The notes beneath the pieces are model-generated. The model was not told the origin of the DNA. It did not search any database and saw only the letters and a program-made list of their open reading frames with translations. From Micractinium sp. NFX-FRZ (taxonomy: Eukaryota > Chlorophyta > Trebouxiophyceae > Chlorellales > Chlorellaceae), in the NCBI GenBank assembly GCA_029339195.1, contig JAPTJF010000494.1, positions 1 to 44,519 of the forward strand: 44,519 nt of DNA, in the 5' to 3' direction. Within the stretch, counting starts at the first letter, position 1, and each line of letters opens with the position of its first letter. Position numbers and translations under genes: made by a program. Of this stretch, positions 11,701-27,658 are shown in pieces.

Positions 11701-13003
11701 TCCTGCTGCTGCCGCTGCCGCTGCCCCGCCCCACCTGCCCGCCCAGCTGCGATCTCCCTCCTCCTCCTCCTCTCCCACCCTCGGGCACTGCATCCACTCT
11801 GCTGCTGCTGACGCGCCTTCTCACCCTGCCCCGCTTCACCTGCCCTCCCTGTCAAGGTCTCCGTCCCGCTCCTCCCCAGCACCCAGGCAGTCGGCCTCGC
11901 AGCCGAGGGGCGCATAGGCGTCCGCTACATACGTCGTCACGCCAGAGTAGCCCTTCTTGTCCCTGCATGCGGTATGAGGGGCACTCGGTTATATGCTCAT
12001 GAGGGTTGCAAGGGCGGGTCTGGAAGGACAATGAGGGGGCCTCAGCAGCTGCATGACCCGCGTGCGTGCGCGGCCGCATGCCACTGAGCGCTGGGCTGCA
12101 TTGCAGGTTGTTGGCGCAGCGACCCTGGCGCACGCTGCTGGCCACTGCTCGTTGCTGGTCATTGCAGGAATGGCACGGAACGCTCTAGCCTAGCCTGGTC
12201 TAGTCCAATCCAGTAAATTCCAGCCTTTTCAACTGGTGGTCGCATCCTTTCATGAACAAGCAAAAACAACAAACACAGAGGGTGCACGCTCACCGGGAGA
12301 TGGCCCAGAAGCTCTGGTAGCCCTCCACCTGCACCAGCTCCTTGGTCAGCTTCTCATCAAGGACCTTGGACTCCTGCCACCCGCGAAACAGACAAACACA
12401 CACACAAGTAAAGGTACAAAATCTTGCTAGCTGCAGCACCACGACCCTGGGCTAGTCAGCCAGGTGGGTGCCAACTTGGGGTGGCACCACGTGAGCGCAT
12501 GGGACGGCCAGGCAGAGGGGCGGGGCACGGCAGCGGGCAGGGCGGCAGCCGGGCAGCGGGCAGCGAGAGCGCGGGCGTCAGGGAAGGTGAGATGTGTCGC
12601 AAGTGGGGGCAGGAGCGGGGGCAGGCCGCGCTTTCAGGTGTTGATACCACCAGCTCAGTTCAAGGCAGCCCAGTTCAGGCAGCGCAGTGCCATGCATGTG
12701 GAGCTTTGCAGCCTGGAACGCCCCGGCACTGCACCTGCAGGCACAGTATGTCGATGCCGTGCTCTTGAAAGAACCCGCCCCAACTGCCATATTTGAGCAC
12801 CGCGTTTCGCACGGTGGGCACCTGCGGCGGCAAAAGGGGGGAGTGGTCCATGGCGGCAGTGGCGGCGGCGGCGGCAGCGGCGGCAGTGGCGGTGCCGCCA
12901 CCCGCAGTTCAGAGCGGCGGCGGCCGCCATCGCGGGCAACGTGCACTGCAACGCCCTCCTCGCCACTCACCAAGCTGTTGATATTCCAAACGAGCAGTTT
13001 CAT
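8772..13003 (-). CDS. AP endonuclease, exonuclease III/APE2 type, with C-terminal PIP box
   Basis: Ten exons (minus order): 13003-12971, 12821-12735, 12373-12294, 11962-11840, 11404-11371, 11219-11100, 10538-10409, 10221-10139, 9767-9659, 9385-8772, encoding 470 residues. The EEP nuclease core is complete: VWNIN (residues 5-9), LQESK (Glu 41), NVYVPN (Tyr 123), VGDFNV (Asp 165, Asn 167), RIDYVL (Asp 235) and SDHAG (Asp 264, His 265). It should cut DNA at abasic sites and trim 3' ends in base excision repair. After the core comes a disordered Ala/Gln tail ending in QRTIGSFFAKKG (459-470), a textbook PCNA-binding PIP box. That favours APE2/APN2 over bacterial-like XthA, but the GRF zinc finger usual in APE2 is absent. 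The last intron (9386-9658) uses a GC donor. The ATG at 13003 is chosen because the conserved core begins there. Confidence 0.9.
10303..10380 (-). repeat. Exon relic: donor side of exon 7 (10409-10538)
   Basis: The copy shares CAGCGCCGCCTGCTCCTCC and flanks with the real exon end 97 bp away. A second short match (GACGTTGAA) corresponds to a more internal part of the exon. It therefore looks like an exon copy with an internal deletion. Confidence 0.8.
11310..11435. repeat. Degenerate CAGCG/CAGCA pentamer repeat
   Basis: ACAGCGCAGCGCAG-type units flank micro-exon 5 of the AP endonuclease gene. The same family recurs at 9550-9570, 29430-29462, 34100-34130 and 34556-34587. Confidence 0.7.
11438..11482 (-). 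repeat. Exon relic: micro-exon 5 (11371-11404) with acceptor
   Basis: On the minus strand the copy carries GCTGTGCAG plus a GGCGGCGATCGC-like version of the 34-nt exon, about 69 bp upstream of the real one. Most of the small exon was duplicated. Confidence 0.75.
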
Positions 13004-13261
13004 GTGGAGGCTTTGTGATCACAAAGTTCCTTTGTGATCACAAAGTTCCTGCTGGCGCTGGTCGAAACCGCCCGACCTCTGTGATGTCCCACCGTCCACC
13101 AGCACCATTTATGACAGCGATTTACTTTTTGCCGACTGCATCCTCGCTGGCAGGGCAATACAGAAGCGCACAGCTCGATTGGCCCACCATTTCAATAGCG
13201 CATGTGCATCAAGCTACAAACTACACGAATGCCGTGAATTCTGAGGGGTCTGTGGACAAGT
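13004..13261. promoter_or_regulatory. Divergent promoter between AP endonuclease and beta-glucosidase genes
   Basis: The start codons lie 258 bp apart on opposite strands, so both promoters or 5' UTRs must lie here or overlap the genes. No TATA box is obvious. The two tandem palindromes at 13011-13045 are the main visible structure. Confidence 0.6.
13011..13045. promoter_or_regulatory. Two tandem perfect 16-bp palindromes
   Basis: CTTTGTGATCACAAAG occurs at 13011-13026 and again at 13030-13045, with a TTC spacer and a 19-bp period. Each is a perfect inverted repeat centred on TGATCA. The first begins 8 bp upstream of the AP endonuclease ATG. A homodimeric regulator site or an RNA hairpin in the 5' UTR is inferred. 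Confidence 0.6.
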
Positions 13262-18612
<5,351 letters not shown>

Positions 18613-19278
18613 CGGTGGGAGGCGGCTGCCGGCGGGGCGCACGCAGGTGTTGACGGTGCAGCAGGCGTGGCCTCGAGTGTGCCGCCAGCAGGCGCTGCTG
18701 TCGCAGAAGAGGGCGGGCAGCATCACCAGGTAGAGGAGCAGCAGCGGCGGCAGGAGGCAGAGCAGCATGTGGAGCTGTAGTGGTCTAGCACCCCCAGCAC
18801 CCAGCCTTCTACCCACCAACGCACATGGTGCACTAACATGTGTGGATCTTGAAGGGTCTGCACCTTCAGAGAGCCTGGGCTCCTTGCCGCTGCTATGGCG
18901 ACTGCAGCTGCCCTGGCAGCCAGCCCCTTGCTGGCAGACACCCATTTCAAGGGGTGGCATTGACATTGTTTCCACCATGCACCTTTCTGGCTACCTTTTC
19001 TCATTCTTGCCTTGTTCAAGCCCCCCAATTCTTTTGTGAATCCCCATTCTGGTCATCTGAATCGGCACACTGCACAACTGCCACCGTATCTACCAAGGCA
19101 ACTCACATACCCAGCGGCCGAAGCCGGACAACTTGAGAGTGCAGGGAAACAACATGAACTGATTTGGCTCCGGTTTTAAAAAATGTGATGTTGTACTGTG
19201 CTGTTTGGCATGCATGTTGGGCCATGCACGTCCCATGCACCAATGCGGAAGCTCCCATCAAGCCTCTGCTGCACAATG
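18613..19278. other. Intergenic: glucosidase 3' region and tail of RING gene
   Basis: The first ~180 bp are shared with 21730-21890. The rest (about 18800-19200) is unique AT-richer sequence without a credible gene. No clear TGTAA signal was found for either neighbour. Confidence 0.5.
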
Positions 19279-21136
19279 CTACCTTCTAAGCGCTGCTCGG
19301 CGCTGTGCAATGATGCGCGGCCTGCCACGCCGCCCTCGGAGGCTGACAGCTTCGCTGTGCCAGCCAGGGGTGAACGCAGGCGCCGGTGGCTGGCCAGCCG
19401 ATCCAGTGAGAAGGGAAGGGAACCTGAGCTGGAGGGGGGCAGTGGGGTCAGCAAAGCCAGCTGAGCGGGTTTGGCCACGAATGTTATGCCCGCTTCCGCC
19501 GCTGCTGCTGCCACCGTCTGGTTCACTGCTGCCGTGTGCTGCGTCGCTGCGTCCACCGCCCCCGCCACTGCCGCCTGCCCCGTGACAGCGGGCGTTGCCG
19601 CTTCTGCTGCCGCCGTCGGTGCCGCCTCCACCTCCTTCGCCTCCGCTGCCGCCATGCATAATTTGCATGTACCGCCACCTGCTTTCCTCAGCAGACACGT
19701 CGCAAGCCAGGCTGGCAGCAGCTGGCACGCCTGGCGGCAGTCGCTGCACAAGCCCATGTTGGCGCATGATGCTATGTCGCTCCTGCTCCTCCGATAGCTG
19801 CTGATACTGCAGCGTCCACTGCTGCCACTGCGGCTCCTGCTGCTGCGGCCACGGCTGCCACTGCAGTTGGGACTGCTGCGGCCACTGCGTCTGCTGCTGC
19901 GGCCACAGCTGCTGCTGGGACTGCTGCGGCCACTGCGGCTGCTGCCTTCCTTGGTAGGCCCACCTCCCACCATCTGAGGCAGCGAATCCCCCTCCCAAGC
20001 CAAAATTTGGATCTGGCCCCGCATCTGAATCCGAATCCGAGTCGCTCGCACCCTGGTGCAGGCCGGCCGGCGGCCCGTGTGGCACTCGCTGCACCTGCGC
20101 AAACAGGACGCCGCTGGCAGGGGGCCAGCCACGAAAGGGCTGCGGCGGCGGGGCCGGTTGGCTGCTGCCGGAGCCCCAACCGCCAAAGGGGCGGGTCGGC
20201 GGGAACACTGGGGTCGCTGTCAACGTGTCTGGCGTGAGCCGCGGGTCGTCTTGCTGAGGGGATGACTGGGCAGCCCCATGCTCTGGGCGCGCCCATATTC
20301 GGCGCACTGTCTGGTCCCCTGCGTGCACTGGCTGATGCGGCAGGAACACTGGGTGGTCCTCTGACGGACGGCGCACTGGCTGCTGCGGCAGGTGCGCTGG
20401 CCGCTGCGGCAGGCTTGCAGGTGGGGGTGGCGGCGGTGCTGGGGGTGCTGCCAGCTCTGCCCGCCGCGCCGCAACCTGGGCGCCTGCGACTGCCTCGACT
20501 GCTGCCTTGAGGCGCAGGCAGATGCCGGGCATCCCGGGGGGCAGCAAGTTGCGGCACACCGGGCAGGTGCTCTTGCTGCGTGCCACCCTCCACTCCTGGT
20601 AGCAAAGCAGGCAGAAGTCGTGGCCGCAGGTCCCTGCAAGATGACAGGACAGGGATGGAAAAGGGGCTTCAGTGTGCACCAGCGGGCGGGAGTTGAGAGG
20701 CTCCCAAGGCCCGGCAGAGCAGGTGTGTGCCTGCACGACTTCCCTGCCACCGACCCGCTGTGACGCTCATGCGCAGCTGCTTCCTACGAGTGGAGCTCCT
20801 CTTCCGGGCCCCCACCCCGCCCACCCGCCGACCCCGCCCACCCACCTACGACTGGGTCTACCAGGACCTCTGCACAGATGCTGCAGTTGAAGTCGACATC
20901 TGCAGGAGAGGCAGGCACTCCACAGGGTCCAGGCAATGGGGCGGTTGGAAGGGAACAAGTGAGCGGCGGAGCGGGATGGGGCAGTCATGCATGTTTTCAT
21001 ATGTATCTCAAGGGAGGCATGCCGTTTGAAAGAAATGTACCACAGAGTTGATGGCCTGCCCACCCTGAGCGTGGGTCGGGTCGCCGCCTGCTCCATCAGC
21101 CTGAGGCTGCGCGCTAGCGCCGCCGCCGCCTTCCAT
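19279..21136 (-). CDS. RING-HC finger protein A, probable E3 ubiquitin ligase
   Basis: Three exons (minus order): 21136-21064, 20899-20846, 20633-19279, encoding 493 residues. A C3HC4 RING spans about residues 30-68: CSIC, then TCGHDFCLLC, then CPVC, split by both introns. RING domains recruit E2 enzymes, so ubiquitin ligase activity is inferred. A proline-rich linker (LPQQPVRRP) follows, then a Trp/Gln tract with repeated WPQQ, then one copy of a ~40-residue module (LVQRLPPG...AEESRW...MQIM). The C terminus is Gly/Ser and basic. Exon 1 was placed by similarity to the downstream paralogue and by phase: the GTGGGC donor after 21064 gives the required phase 1. Exon 1 is less certain than the rest. 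Confidence 0.75.
20634..20845 (-). other. 212-nt intron nearly identical between RING paralogues
   Basis: This intron 2 of RING A equals 23002-23213 of RING B in length, with about four differences by eye. The 3' coding regions are far more diverged. Its 5' end is a run of G tracts (GTGGGTGGGCGGGG) with quadruplex potential. Confidence 0.8.
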
Positions 21137-21928
21137 TCCCTGTGCGCTGGCAGCGCCGGTTGAGCGTTCTCAGGTTGGCTTAATCGACACTGATTGGGGG
21201 TGAGACGGCGCGAAGCACGCCGCTCAAACCATGGGAGGTGCTCAGCGAAAGCGCGGAGCCCCCGAGGCGGGCGACAGCGGAAGGGCCGCAGCCTAGTAAA
21301 GCCGTGACCATATGTTGTAAGTGATTGAACGAGCGACGGGTTTCGCCACGTTCGCCTAGAGAAGGCCAGACCTGGGAGCTTAGGCAGCGAGCGGCCGCGG
21401 CCACCTGGCGCTGAGCCGCACTGTCGCTCGCCGTACATTGCTGCGGCTCCTGGAGCTGCCTGCTGCTACCCGCCTGGTACCGTACTTGCTATTTAGAGCT
21501 CGCAAGCTGTCATTACAGCAGCTGCCACCACTACTAGAACGTCAGCAGAGCCTGCCCTTCTCCCGCCGGCGCGCGCCGTCGCCCTTCCCTTTGTCATGCC
21601 AAACCCGCTCACATGACCCCTCTCTGTGTGCCACACTCGTTGTATTGCTTTGCTCTGCTCTTGTTAAAAGCTACGAAGGGGAGGTTTCGTTGAACAGCAC
21701 CCAGAGTGACGCTCAAGCCTGGCATCACATAATGGTGGGAGGCGGATGCCATGGGCAGCGGGGCGCGCGCGGTCGGGGGGCCACGGGAGGCGTGGGCCAG
21801 AGGGCGCCGCCAAAGCGACACGCACCAGACAGCATCACCAGGTGGAGACAAGAAGGCAGAGCAATATGTGGATCGGTATGGTCTACATCACGTGGGTCTG
21901 GCGCTTGGGTCGTGACGTTTGCACACTG
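21137..21928. other. Intergenic between RING genes
   Basis: The first ~150 bp resemble the region upstream of RING B. The middle (21300-21700) is unique, and 21708 onward duplicates the glucosidase 3' end. An open frame from 21438 on the + strand has no recognisable domain and overlaps the tail of RING B; I do not call it a gene. Confidence 0.5.
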
Positions 21929-23578
21929 CTACCTCCTCGCCGCTGCTCTGCGCTGTGCGCTGCTGTGCGGCCTGCCACGCCGCCCCTGGAGGCCCCCAGG
22001 ACCAGAGTCGCCGTTCGAGCCAGGGGTGAAGGCGGGCGCAGCTGGCTGCCCGGCAGGGCCAGTGGGTGGGGAAGGGAAGCTGAGCTGGAGAGCGGCAGTG
22101 GAGCCAGCAAGGCCGGGTGAGGGCGCTGGGCCATCAGCGCTGCCGCCGCCCCCTGCGCCGCCTGGGCCCCTGCTGCTGCCTGCTCCGTCGCTGCTGCCTG
22201 CTCCGTCGCTGAGCCCGCTGCCGCCATGCATAACTTGCATGCACAGCCACCTGCTCTCCTCAGCACACACTTCGCCAGCCAGGCTGGCGGCAGCTGGTGC
22301 ACCTGGCGGCAACCGCTGCACCAGCCCATGCTGTCGCATGATGCTCACGAGATCCTCCTCCGTCAACACCAGCCACTGCGGCTGATGCGGCTGCTGCTGC
22401 TGCTGCTGCTGATGCGGCTGCTGCTGCTGCTGTGTCCATGGTGCCTGCTCCTGCTGCGGCTGCGGCGCCTCAATCCAGCCGCTTGCAGCTGCACTAGTGC
22501 TGCCAGCGTTGCCTGGGATCCAGCCACCTGTTGCTGCTAGCTGCATGCACCGCCACCTGCTTTCTTCAGCCGACACCTGGCCAGCCAGAAAAGCAGCCGT
22601 TTTGGCAGCAACTGGCACACCTGGTGGCAGCAGCTGCACCAGCGCCTGCCGTCGGGACAGCCTGACCTCATCCTCCTCACGCTCACGCTGCCTCCGGGCT
22701 TCCTGTTCCGCCAAAGACTCTCGGCGCACCCAAGGTCGGCGCACTGGCTGCTGCGGCAGGTGCGCTGGCCGCTGCGGCAGGCTTGCAGGTGGGGGTGGCG
22801 GCGGTGCTGGGGGTGCTGCCAGCTCTGCCCGCCGCGCCGCAACCTCGGGGCCTGCCACCGCCTCGACTGCTGCCTTGAGGCGAAGGCAGATGCCGGGCAT
22901 CTCGGGGGCCAGCCGCTGGCGGCACACCGGGCAGGTGCTCTTGCTGCGCGCCACCCTCCACTCCTGGTAGCAAAGCAGGCAAAAGTCATGGCCGCAGGTC
23001 CCTGGAAGATGACAGGACAGGGATGGAAGAGGGGCTGCAGTGTGCACCAGCGGGCGGGAGTTGAGAGGCTCCCAAGGCCCGGCAGAGCAGGTGTGTGCCT
23101 GCACGACTTCCCTGCCACCGACCCGCTGTGACGCTCATGCGCAGCTGCTTCCTACGAGTGGAGCTCCTCTTCCGGGCCCCCACCCCGCCCACCCGCCGAC
23201 CCCGCCCACCTACCTACGACTGGGTCGACCAGGACGTCTGCACAGATGCTGCAGTTAAAGTCCACATTTGGCCCTGTAGGAGGGTGGCGAGCACGCAGCA
23301 CGGGGAAGAAGAAAGCAGGGCGCAAGGCCAGAGCAGAATGGGGCAGTCAGTTCCTGTAGGGTATGGGTATGTAGGGATGTATCTCCGACATGCGCTCGTA
23401 AAAAGTAGCAGTCTGGAAGAAACAAACCTGGGTTGCTGGCCTCCCCCGCACCCCGGTCGCCGTCCGCTCCATCAGGCGGCGCGCTGGCACCGCCGCCGCC
23501 GCTGTCGCCCGTTCCCTGTCCGCTGGCGGCGGTGCCTGCAGTGACTATCTGGCTGGCAGCAGGCGATGAGGATTCCAT
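21929..23578 (-). CDS. RING-HC finger protein B, probable E3 ubiquitin ligase
   Basis: Three exons (minus order): 23578-23428, 23273-23214, 23001-21929, encoding 427 residues. The C3HC4 RING (about residues 58-96) is nearly identical to that of RING A, as is the helix-rich segment after it (GICLRLKAAVEAVAG). Then come a charged Arg/Glu stretch and two copies of the module seen once in RING A. The first copy (ALVQLLPPGVPVAAK...AEESRWRCMQ) has a short insertion; the second is closer to the RING A copy. A poly-Gln tract with His/Pro interruptions separates them. The C terminus is Gly/Ser-rich and ends in basic residues like RING A. Probably an E3 ligase; no substrate can be read. Confidence 0.85.
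22384..22433 (-). repeat. CTG/CAG trinucleotide tract coding poly-Gln
   Basis: Two CTG runs separated by ATGCGG encode HQQQQQQQPHQ-like sequence on the minus strand, between the two modules of RING B. Confidence 0.85.
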
Positions 23579-25001
23579 GGGGATTGCAGGGGAGCGAAAT
23601 CACGGGAGAGCAGCGAAAGCGCGTCTACAGGCCGGAGGCGGGAGGCAACTACGCCGCGAGCGGTGATGGCCCCCACGGCTTCTCCGCCTGCTGGCGGCGT
23701 GCAGTACTTGTGGGCATAAGAGGGGGGAGTCTCGCTATCGGGCCATCTCCATGCACAGCCCTCCCATTTGAGCGCATGAGCTTGATTCCGGCCGAAGACC
23801 CCCAGTCAGCTCTGTCAGACCCTATGCTCACGTCAGAGCCAGCGACTTTCTCCACCGGTACAGCGACTTTCTCCACCGGTTTGCGCAAGACATGTCAGTA
23901 TTATCGCAATGAGTACCTCGTGAACGCAACGGGGGACCCTCCCAGCGTGGCTCCTTGCGAGCGGAATTGGGGATGGCAGGCAATAGCTGCAGCGGGCCTG
24001 CGGCGGCCTTTGTGACATGTCTGAAGAACAAGTGTAGCGCTTCTGAGGGTGCATATGCAACCGTCCTGGACCGCCCATGTCTGGGGTGCCGACGATGGCC
24101 GCCATGTTGCGGCAAGCCCCCGGCGCTGCTGGCAGACTGCCCACCCCATATTCCAACACCGTTTTCTGAAAGTACGGTAGAAAATCCCAAAGGCTTTGGG
24201 AGGACTTGTAAAGTGCTGAAGTGTGTGTGTTGGTGGGTCGTGGGGTGTGCTTGGCTTGAGGGCGTCAATGGCCCCGACACCGCTCCCGACCCGCTATGCC
24301 ACGGCCACATTGCCAGCTGTCCATCTGTGTGACCAGCCCCTCCCACAGCCTCCAGGGGTCACATGTTTGCAGCAGGAGGTATGGAGGTGCAAGTAACTCA
24401 CCAGTGGTAGGTTGCATGATGGTGGTGCAGTCGGTGTACTCCCTTCCGCCGCCGCGCCCGCCTGGCGCCTGCCCTGCCAACCAAAGAGAATGTGTTCCTG
24501 TGTGCACCAAAGCCGCACGAGCACACCTTGTGTCAGTGTAAAATTTCCTTGTAACTGAGACCAGACCACTACTTCTGGAGTCGGGTTCCTGGGCAGCGCC
24601 CTGGAGGCACCCTGCCCTCCACCCCAGGCAGAAGGTATGCATGCCCATGCCTTCTGGCAGAAGCACAGCCATTACCAGAGCTCCGCAGCCCGGGGCGGAT
24701 CACTACTGGCTGTTCGGGTTCCGAGTGCTCGGAAACGGGTGTACGCATCGTCTGATTGCAGCTTTGTGCCTCCACCAACCTTGACAGAGGCTGCCGCACC
24801 TGTGGCCACTCAGCCATGCGCCGCCGTGGGCTGCCAGCGCCTGACGCCAACCTGCCAACCTGCCGGCCGACGCGCCGCCTCTGCCGGTGTCCAGCAAGCA
24901 CCGCCCCGCCCAGGCCTGCCCCCAAGCTTCTATTTTACCCGTCACCTTTATCCCCAAACCGGGGGCCCCCTCTTGCAGGGCAACCCGCAAGCACTCGCAG
25001 C
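23579..25001. other. Divergent intergenic region of 1.4 kb
   Basis: It lies between RING B (-) and the MYND gene (+). It contains a tandem AGCGACTTTCTCCACCGGT pair at about 23840-23881. Short open frames on both strands lack domains. A splice-like TTTGGTTGGCAG...ACTG/GTGAGTTA pattern on the minus strand at about 24400-24482 could be an exon of an unrecognised gene, but I could not extend it. Confidence 0.4.
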
Positions 25002-27658
25002 ATGAGCGACGCAAGCCCCAATGGCAGCGCTCGTGGGGGGCAGCCCAGCAGCTCTGCCGGCGCAGCCGAGGCGCAGGGCGGGGCCATGCCCCCTCCTGCG
25101 CTCATGCACGCGCTGGCGGGCAGCCTGCGCTGCACAGCCGAGGCCATGATGGGCCCGGCACAGGTGGAAGCTGTTGGGCAGCTGGACAAGATGCTGCGGG
25201 GAGCGCGGGAAGCAGGGTACCGCGATGTGGATGAGGAAGCTAGGCGGAAGCTGCAGGAGATGGAGCAGATGGTGCAGCTGTTTCAGCGATGCCACGGCGG
25301 GCTGCAGGCTCAGCTGCAGGAGGCGGAGGTGAGCCGGCCAGAGGTGTGCACTGCACTGCTAGCTGGCGAGTGAGGTGGGGAGGGAGGGAGGGGCCAAGCC
25401 ACGTTGGCACAGATTGCACACTGCCACCATGCAGTGGCAGCGTGCAGTGGCAGCGCGCAATGTTGGAGTGCACGCCCTGCGATGTGGCGGAGGACACAGG
25501 CTGGCGGGGGAGGTCAGGGGCGGGTTGCGTAAGGAAGCTACGTCTGAGCCAGGGCTTCAGTAGCGTCCCACCCATGCTGCCATGTGGCGGCATGCACGGG
25601 TCACCAAAGGGGCGCATTGGAGCCCCTGCAGACCTGCCTGTTACCCAGAAGCCCAACAGACACCTGCCGCCTGCTTGCTTTGAGTGCAGGACTACACGGA
25701 CACGCCAGAGGAGCAGCCGCCGCAGCCGGGCGCCGAGTACTTTGCGGCACGGCTGCGCCGCGCGGCGGCCATCCCTGCCGCCGAGCGCAGCCCCGAGGTG
25801 GCCGCGTTTGTGGAGTCGGCGCAGCTGTGCCGCGAGATCTGCGAGCTGCTGCCCCTGGCCTCCAGCGGCCGGCCGGCCATGCCCAGCTTCGACCCGCGGC
25901 TAGGGCGGGCCATGACGCTCGCTCTAGCAAGGATGGCTCGGTGCTACTACCTGGGCCAGGGCGGCCTCCCCGTCAGCGACGCCCACCCGCTTCGGCATCT
26001 TGCCGAGTACTTGGAGCACCGGATTGGACGGGGGGTTGTTCCCTCCGTAGACGCTCAGGCTGCCATCACCTTCCCAGCCTCCGGTTTTGGCAGCGGCGGC
26101 AGCAGCGGGGGCCTGGCAACGGGCAGCGGCAGCAGCGCGGGCCCAACCACTGACGGCACCAGCGCTGCCGGCTGCCTGCACGGCGCAGGCATGGATGCCA
26201 CTTTGGAGCTGGTGCTGCACCTCTGCGTCAGAATGCAGGGCGGCCCGGCAAAGCTGTTGGTCGTCCTGCAGGGCAACGCGGCCATGGACATCCTGTCCCA
26301 CCCTGCCTGTGCCGCAGCTGTTGAGCGGCAGCTGGAAGGCCTGGCAGCAGGGCAGCCTGCACACCACCACCCGCTGCTGCTCACTGCCGATCAGCTGCGG
26401 TACATCTGCTGCCACAAGCTGGACGACCTGCGGTACAACACCCGGCCGGCACTGCCCGAACCCACCCGCCTGACAGTGCGCTCCACCATCTTCCGCATGC
26501 CGCCGGCTGAGGTGGAGGCTGAGCTGGAGGCGGCATACGGGCGTGGGGCAGCTGGGCTGCTGGCGCTTGAGCCCAACACCCCGCGCGGCATGCTCCAAGC
26601 AGCCCGTGCATGCGGCCGCACGGAGAATGCGGCGGCGGTGCGCCATTGCCTGGAGGCGCTGCGCCTGGCTCGCCAGCAGGGAAGGCAGTTGGATGAAGTG
26701 CGAGCCAGCAGCATGGCTTTGGTGAGGGCTTTCAGCATAGCTGCGACTGAAGCAGAGACTGGGTGCGATGGAGAGCCCGCCCCCGCCACCGCCGAGGGCA
26801 GCAGCAGCCGGGGAGGGCGCACGCCGCAGGCGCAGCGCCCCATCAAGCCTAGCGGCAGCGGTTCTGGCGCGGGTGCCGCACGCAGGCAGCAGCGGCGGGA
26901 GCAGCGGGAGCAGAAGGCCGCTGCTGCCATCAACCCGGGGCTGCCGGTGGCGGATCTGGCAGCAGCGCTGGACGCGTTCAAGCAGGCCGGAGCGACGCTG
27001 AAAGTGTGCACACACGTGCTGCCGGAGCAGTGGATTTTGGATGTAAAGGAACTGCGTGAAGCTGCGCAGACGCTGGTGCCTGCTATGGAGGCCCACCTGG
27101 CGCACGCCCAGGGCAGCGGGGCTCTCTTCGTCGCCGCCGGCTTCAGGGCCCAGCGCATGCGCCACCTGGAAGCGGCCTACGAGGCAGCCACTCAGAGCGG
27201 CGACATCCGACAGGCAGAGACGCTGGGCACGGCAATCGCTGCCGAGCTGCAGAGCGTGGCCAGCGGGCTGCAGTGGGAGCAGCATGTGCAGCAGCAACTG
27301 GACTCACCCACGCCGCGTCGCCTGCCCGTGTGCAGCGGCTGCAGCAAGATGGCCGTGGGCCTGCGCAAGTGTGCGGGCTGCCGCAAGGCGCACTACGTGA
27401 GTGCCGCCGGTGCCTGCCTGCCTGCCTGCACGGCTCGAAGCCAGCAGCAAGGCCACTGCTGGTTGCTGCCACCCAGTGTCTTCCTGATGCACAGTGCAAA
27501 TCCTGCATGCATGGGACGCTTGCACGGGTTTTGAAGCGCAGTCGTTCCGCCGCCCTTCCCTGCAGTGCTCCCGCGAGTGCCAGGTGTCGCACTGGCGGCA
27601 CGGCCACAAGACCGAGTGCAAGGGTCCAGCAGACACTCCCACCAGCAGCAGCGGCTGA
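25002..27658 (+). CDS. MYND zinc-finger protein
   Basis: Three exons: 25002-25328, 25690-27396, 27566-27658, encoding 708 residues. The C-terminal MYND finger (about residues 657-697) is complete: CSGC, CAGC, CSREC, then H-x3-H-x4-C (HWRHGHKTEC), with the last exon supplying the second half. MYND fingers bind proline-rich peptides in partner proteins. The remaining ~650 residues are mostly alpha-helical with a Gly/Ser linker around 26090-26160 and an Arg/Gln-rich basic patch near 26880-26920. No SET or other catalytic domain is visible, so this is not an obvious SMYD methyltransferase. The ATG at 25002 is the first in a frame opened 33 nt downstream of a CTTGCAG acceptor-like site, so a 5' UTR intron is possible. 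The function is unknown. Confidence 0.85.

Larger units (their letters stand above)
21708..23660. repeat. Segmental tandem duplication, copy 2
   Basis: The left end copies the last codons and 3' flank of the glucosidase gene (GACGCTCAAGCCTGGCATC, then ATGGTGGGAGGCGG). The arm contains RING B and ends upstream of its start near a shared GCAGCGAAAGCGCG. The glucosidase fragment is only ~25 coding bases, so it marks the breakpoint rather than a pseudogene. Confidence 0.75.

Noticed and set aside
13011..13045. Palindromes as a bacterial-style operator
   Set aside because: The sequence resembles CRP/FNR-like inverted repeats, but the surrounding genes are intron-rich and eukaryotic, so a bacterial regulator is not a sensible reading.
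21438..22385. Long + strand reading frame of 315 residues
   Set aside because: Most of it is the antisense shadow of the RING B exon; the first part shows no domain.
23955..24332. Cys-rich + strand reading frame of 125 residues with a C-x9-C pair
   Set aside because: The spacing of the other Cys does not fit a twin CX9C protein, no splice-consistent extension was found, and the rest is low-information sequence. I kept it as intergenic.
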